Of a stretch of DNA of 64,000 bases, positions 61,153-64,000 are shown in pieces (position 1 is the first letter of the stretch; every line of letters begins with the position of its first letter). The notes under the pieces are model-generated. The model had not been told where the DNA came from and did no database searches. It worked only from the letters and a program-made list of their open reading frames with translations. Source of the DNA: JASEGV01 sp947085285 (lineage in GTDB: Bacteria > Bacteroidota > Ignavibacteria > UBA10030 > BY39); contig CAMTVZ010000138.1 of NCBI GenBank assembly GCA_947085285.1, positions 1-64,000 on the forward strand, in the 5' to 3' direction. A program made the position numbers and the translations under genes.

Positions 61153-61591
61153 GTGTTTCCTCGATAATATTCCAAGGACCTATTGTTCCTGCTTTCAGTC
61201 CTTTTTCGCTTCTTGATATTTTAAATTTGTAAACATATTCTTTATTCTCGGTTCGGAATTTAATTCCATTTTCTTCCCGCTCATCGCCAATCAAGTTCAC
61301 ATCATAGATTTCTGCAATATCTCCAAACCAGTTATTAACTTCGTTTTTAATAATTTGTTCGAGCGACCTGCGTTTGTCTTCTTCCATAATATCGCAGAAT
61401 CGGGCGCTCATTCCCATATTGTAGAATTGAACCCACATAGCACGGATACCGGGAGATGGTAATTTGAGATATTCGCCAGCACCTGATAAAACAAATAATC
61501 TAAGTCGCGAGCCGACAATATTCTCTTCAGTACTTGCCCGTTGGAAAGTACCAATCGGCGATAATGTTAATGGAATATGTAAAACTGCCAT
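61139..61591 (-). CDS. tssE: TssE/gp25-like baseplate protein
   Basis: 150 aa from the Met at 61591 (MAVLHIPLTL), 1 bp after the vgrG stop. An upstream GTG frame to 61615 overlaps vgrG and is less likely. Core RRSLEQIIKNEVNNWFGDIA and the final KFKISRSEKGLKAG beta segment fit the GPW/gp25 family that holds the sheath on the baseplate. The order vgrG-gp25-tssF-tssG is that of a CIS baseplate module. Confidence 0.75.
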   Translation of the reverse strand: MAVLHIPLTLSPIGTFQRASTEENIVGSRLRLFVLSGAGEYLKLPSPGIRAMWVQFYNMGMSARFCDIMEEDKRRSLEQIIKNEVNNWFGDIAEIYDVNLIGDEREENGIKFRTENKEYVYKFKISRSEKGLKAGTIGPWNIIEETHDVY

Positions 61592-61592
61592 G

Positions 61593-63350
61593 TTAATTAA
61601 TTTGTACCATTGCACCTTTGATTACGTTTGTAGCTGCTGCCGACGATTCGACTTGAGTACCTTCTACCTTTACAGACATTGAAGATTTAAGTTCTGCTGA
61701 AGATGAGCCAGCAAGTGTAAGTTTATTGCCTGCTGTTGCTTCAATATCTTGTGCATTGACTTCAGTTTTGGAAGTTGCAGAAATTTCGATTTTGTCAGCT
61801 TTCATTTCAATTTTATCATCGGCATTTATTTTTATCGTTTTTGCATGAACTTCCACTGTGCCGTCGCTCGATTCGATGAAGATTTTTGGACCTTTGTGTT
61901 CCATCCGTATAAGGTTCTCGCCGTTCGGCATGGTGATCAAGATTTGCTCAGAACCTTTTTTTTCAATAACTCGAATTTCCGAGCCGGAAGATGTTTTTGC
62001 TATCAGCACTTCTTCAGTACCATTATCTGTTTTACAATCGGGTTTGTTTTCGCTGTGGTAGAGTGAGCCGATGACTACAGGAAGCGATGTGTTGCCGTGT
62101 TCGCATCCCACCAAAACCTGATCGTATATGCGTGGAGTAAAGTGCGAGCCGTGGTCCGAACCGGCAAAAGGTGTTAACACACGAGCCCAAGCATGTGCAC
62201 TCCCCTCTGTATCCCATAGATAACGAATTTGTACTCTGCCAATATTTGCTGGGTCTTTATTATCAATTACTTCAGCGGGTTGTAAAAGCCCCATATACTC
62301 GCGTTCGTCGGTGGCTAATTTGCGCATCACAGAATCTTTGACCGCACCTTTGAATGAGGCGTTATAAACATTACCTTTGAATTCGGCTTCTAATTCCACC
62401 ACCACAAATTTATCTTTCAAGATTGGATGTTCAGGAGCTTCGATCACACGACCTATCGTAACCATCGGATGATTTGTAGTCCCTGTTACATTTATATGCA
62501 AGCCATTATAAAATGCTTGTTGATGCTTCACAAATTTTTCAAACTCACTTTTTTCAGTAATTGGTTCTTTGTAAATTTCGGTTGGCTCTTTGTGTAATTC
62601 ATTCGATTTTTTGAAAATTTTTGAACCGAACGGATGATTTGGGGCAGCATAGCTACCAGAGTTCACTACTAAGTCGGACGATTCAGAGTGTTTCTGATAA
62701 TCATACGGAACTCCGTGGAACCTTGTATCGCCTAAAAAACAATTCAACCGAACATTAGAAATATTTTCCAACCCTAACTTTACTTCCGTTGTTCCACTCA
62801 ATTTGGGTTCATATCGGAATGTTTCGCCGTCGTGGTAAAAAACACAGCCGTCGTAACGTGCAAGCCGCTTTAAGAATTCATAATCAGTTTCGTCGTACTG
62901 ATGTAAAAATCGAAACTTTACCCCGTCAGATGGTCCAGTTAATGAATTTGCAAATGATTTATTTTTGACGATTGTATTCACCACATCGAAGGCAGACATA
63001 TTGACAAAGGATTTATGTTTTTCGACGAAGTTAAGAGAATGATCTTCCGACATCGCTTGAATGATAAGATTACCTGTCTCGAGATGAAGGTTGTGTATGA
63101 TGCCGATGTATTTTTTGGAGATGCTGTTATCCAATTGATCTAATACGGTGAGTTCTAATTTTTCGCCGAGCCATAAGGATACTGCTTTATCAAAAACAGA
63201 ATTACACTCGGCTTCATCGAATCCGAGGGCAAGTCGTATTTTACAATGCGAAAAAAGTGATTGCCACATGTTGGCGCTAACGAAACGCAAACCGTGTGGC
63301 TTTCCGTTTATTGTAGCATTTACAATTATATTAGTTACTTTAGAAGCCAT
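61593..63350 (-). CDS. vgrG: VgrG spike protein
   Basis: 585 aa. The gp27-like part covers about 1-345 (KFRFLHQYDETDYEFLKRLA, RYDGCVFYHDGETFRYEPKL). The gp5 OB-fold covers about 365-460 (PANIGRVQIRYLWDTEGSAH, AWARVLTPFAGSDHGSHF, DQVLVGCEHGNTSLPVVIGS). The beta-helix tail (about 490-585) has runs of alternating I/V, K and D/E residues (IKINADDKIEMKADKIEISA). No C-terminal effector domain. The trimer would be the puncturing tip, capped by PAAR. AGGTGA ribosome site just before the ATG. Confidence 0.96.
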   Translation of the reverse strand: MASKVTNIIVNATINGKPHGLRFVSANMWQSLFSHCKIRLALGFDEAECNSVFDKAVSLWLGEKLELTVLDQLDNSISKKYIGIIHNLHLETGNLIIQAMSEDHSLNFVEKHKSFVNMSAFDVVNTIVKNKSFANSLTGPSDGVKFRFLHQYDETDYEFLKRLARYDGCVFYHDGETFRYEPKLSGTTEVKLGLENISNVRLNCFLGDTRFHGVPYDYQKHSESSDLVVNSGSYAAPNHPFGSKIFKKSNELHKEPTEIYKEPITEKSEFEKFVKHQQAFYNGLHINVTGTTNHPMVTIGRVIEAPEHPILKDKFVVVELEAEFKGNVYNASFKGAVKDSVMRKLATDEREYMGLLQPAEVIDNKDPANIGRVQIRYLWDTEGSAHAWARVLTPFAGSDHGSHFTPRIYDQVLVGCEHGNTSLPVVIGSLYHSENKPDCKTDNGTEEVLIAKTSSGSEIRVIEKKGSEQILITMPNGENLIRMEHKGPKIFIESSDGTVEVHAKTIKINADDKIEMKADKIEISATSKTEVNAQDIEATAGNKLTLAGSSSAELKSSMSVKVEGTQVESSAAATNVIKGAMVQIN

Positions 63351-63391
63351 AAGTCACCTGATTATCTAATTACAAAAAAGTAAGATATTAA

Positions 63392-63429
63392 GGGGTTGTG
63401 TAAAAATTATATATAATGAACTCAACCCC
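63392..63429. terminator. Hairpin upstream of vgrG
   Basis: Perfect 7-bp inverted repeat GGGGTTG / CAACCCC with a 24-nt AT-rich loop, 40 bp before the vgrG ATG. It has no T run on the minus strand. It may end the sheath transcript or shape the vgrG leader. Confidence 0.35.
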
Positions 63430-63452
63430 GCATAGAAAAATCCAATTCCAAG

Positions 63453-63616
63453 GCTGACCAAAAAGTAAGCAACTTGTCATTGTGTGGAGTCCCGCGAAAC
63501 GCGGGACGACGAAGCCTGCCCGGGCAGGCGGGCAATCTCTCAATTCAATTGAAAAACGACACGTTCAGATTGCTTCTCACGACAAAAGTCGGGATCACAA
63601 TGACTTTTAGTCAGCC
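63453..63616. repeat. Palindromic inverted-repeat element (REP/MITE-like)
   Basis: 164 bp bounded by imperfect inverted ends GGCTGACCAAAAAGT / ACTTTTAGTCAGCC. Inside are inverted GTCATTGTG / CACAATGAC, an 8-bp stem GTCCCGCG-aaa-CGCGGGAC (63489-63507) and a perfect 16-bp palindrome GCCTGCCCGGGCAGGC (63514-63529). Its GC content is far above the flanks. It has the look of a mobile non-coding repeat and splits the injection locus between the sheath and vgrG genes. Confidence 0.75.
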
Positions 63617-63648
63617 CGAACAAATAATTCAGTCAACAGCCAACCTTT

Positions 63649-64000
63649 TTACTTACTGCCTTCTTTCCAATGCTCAGAATCGGTAGAAACCAGATACATG
63701 TTCAATTGGCGAATCGCATTCTTGTATTTCACATTTATACGAATATCGATAGCCTGATTGTTCACGGAGCCGTCAGGATTGGTAACTACATCAACTCCTT
63801 CAACCTTTCCATATTCTAACATCTTAGAAGGACCGCCGGTATTGTGCATAAGGAATTTCTGAATTGCCGACTGAATCTGGTCACGACTTGACTGCTCGTT
63901 TGGAACGAATGTGCGTCCGTTCAGATAATGCAGAACAACTTTTGCAATGTACTCATCGCATCGTTTTACGGTGTACTGATCCATTCCTTCATCTCCCTGA
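63649..64000 (-). CDS. C-terminal part of probable contractile sheath protein (cut by window)
   Basis: The frame is open to base 64000, so the gene begins outside. 116 residues are visible. CDEYIAKVVLHYLNGRTFVP, NEQSSRDQIQSAIQKFLMHN and VVTNPDGSVNNQAIDIRINV follow the order of a phage/eCIS sheath C-terminal domain: the FEPN-like segment, an initial helix for a long lever, TNP, then the final beta-strand pair KNAIRQLNMYLV. It is less like the TssC end (PHFQLEGL). The 5-aa SEHWKEGSK tail varies. Assignment moderate. Confidence 0.5.
   Translation of the reverse strand, partial: QGDEGMDQYTVKRCDEYIAKVVLHYLNGRTFVPNEQSSRDQIQSAIQKFLMHNTGGPSKMLEYGKVEGVDVVTNPDGSVNNQAIDIRINVKYKNAIRQLNMYLVSTDSEHWKEGSK

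Noticed and set aside
61592..61615. Longer start (GTG) of the tssE-like gene
   Set aside because: It overlaps the vgrG end and adds residues atypical of the family; the ATG right after the vgrG stop is preferred.
54779..64000. Idea that the spike/baseplate genes belong to a tailed prophage
   Set aside because: No capsid, terminase, portal, integrase or lysis genes are visible, and VgrG-PAAR-TssF/G types point to an injection system; the right edge remains unseen.
1..64000. CRISPR arrays, tRNA or rRNA genes, insertion sequences with transposase
   Set aside because: No regularly spaced direct repeats, no cloverleaf or rRNA-like stretches and no transposase-like frames were recognised.

Overview
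This is a roughly 37-40% GC bacterial window that carries an almost complete flagellar regulon, all on the minus strand, followed by part of a contractile injection system (CIS) locus. A decayed C-terminal sorting-domain remnant (GIYIYQF ... FVQAKRMLLIK-stop), PEGA-domain proteins and numerous histidine kinase/HDOD regulators point to the Ignavibacteria / Bacteroidota-Chlorobiota (FCB) side of the tree. This assignment is inferred from gene style only; no rRNA or tRNA gene was seen.

Layout: (1) 1-959, the 3' part of a plus-strand sugar-type ABC ATPase, convergent with the flagellar block. (2) 26687 down to 969, 32 genes in one direction with no gap above 27 bp: fliL-M-N-O-P-Q-R, flhB-A-F-G, a 77-aa membrane protein, fliA, an HDOD protein, a histidine kinase, a SwrB-like protein, flgF-G-A-H-I-J-N-K-L, motA/motB set 2, fliW-csrA, motA/motB set 1 and a degenerate HD-GYP response regulator. 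A sigma-54-type promoter sits just before fliL. (3) 43133 down to 26890, a second operon: a Cys-rich 74-aa protein, flgB-C, an 82-aa protein, fliE-F-G-H-I-J, motE, fliK, flgD, a TIGR02530-type protein and flgE, then a REC-multiPAS histidine kinase and two response regulators. It also starts with a sigma-54-type promoter. (4) 45974 down to 43522, a kinase and NtrC-family activator pair, the likely sigma-54 switch. (5) 48915 down to 46111, fliS-fliD-flaG-FliT-like-flgM. (6) 49832 down to 49008, monocistronic flagellin with a textbook sigma-28 promoter, a leader hairpin presenting GGA (CsrA site) and a strong terminator.

Together these make a three-tier cascade. The NtrC-type regulator with sigma-54 drives hook-basal-body genes, FliA/FlgM drive flagellin, and CsrA/FliW tune flagellin translation. 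Two different stator pairs are encoded.

From 50 kb on the content changes. There is a decayed secreted-protein tail, a lipoprotein, a TPR membrane protein and a large membrane pseudokinase with six PEGA-like repeats. Then comes a CIS locus, read right to left: the C-terminal part of a probable sheath protein (cut by the window edge), a palindrome-rich inverted-repeat element, vgrG, tssE/gp25, tssF-like, tssG-like, PAAR, LysM/peptidoglycan-binding, a small Ig-like protein, a 532-aa protein with a His...Cys pattern like clan CD cysteine peptidases, and a small HExxH protein. Three consecutive proteins (PAAR, LysM, 150 aa) share the same small beta-sandwich module. This spike-to-cargo module next to a putative protease effector and a pseudokinase is the most novel part of the window. 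Membrane-complex genes (TssJ/L/M) and the tube are not visible and may lie beyond the right edge.
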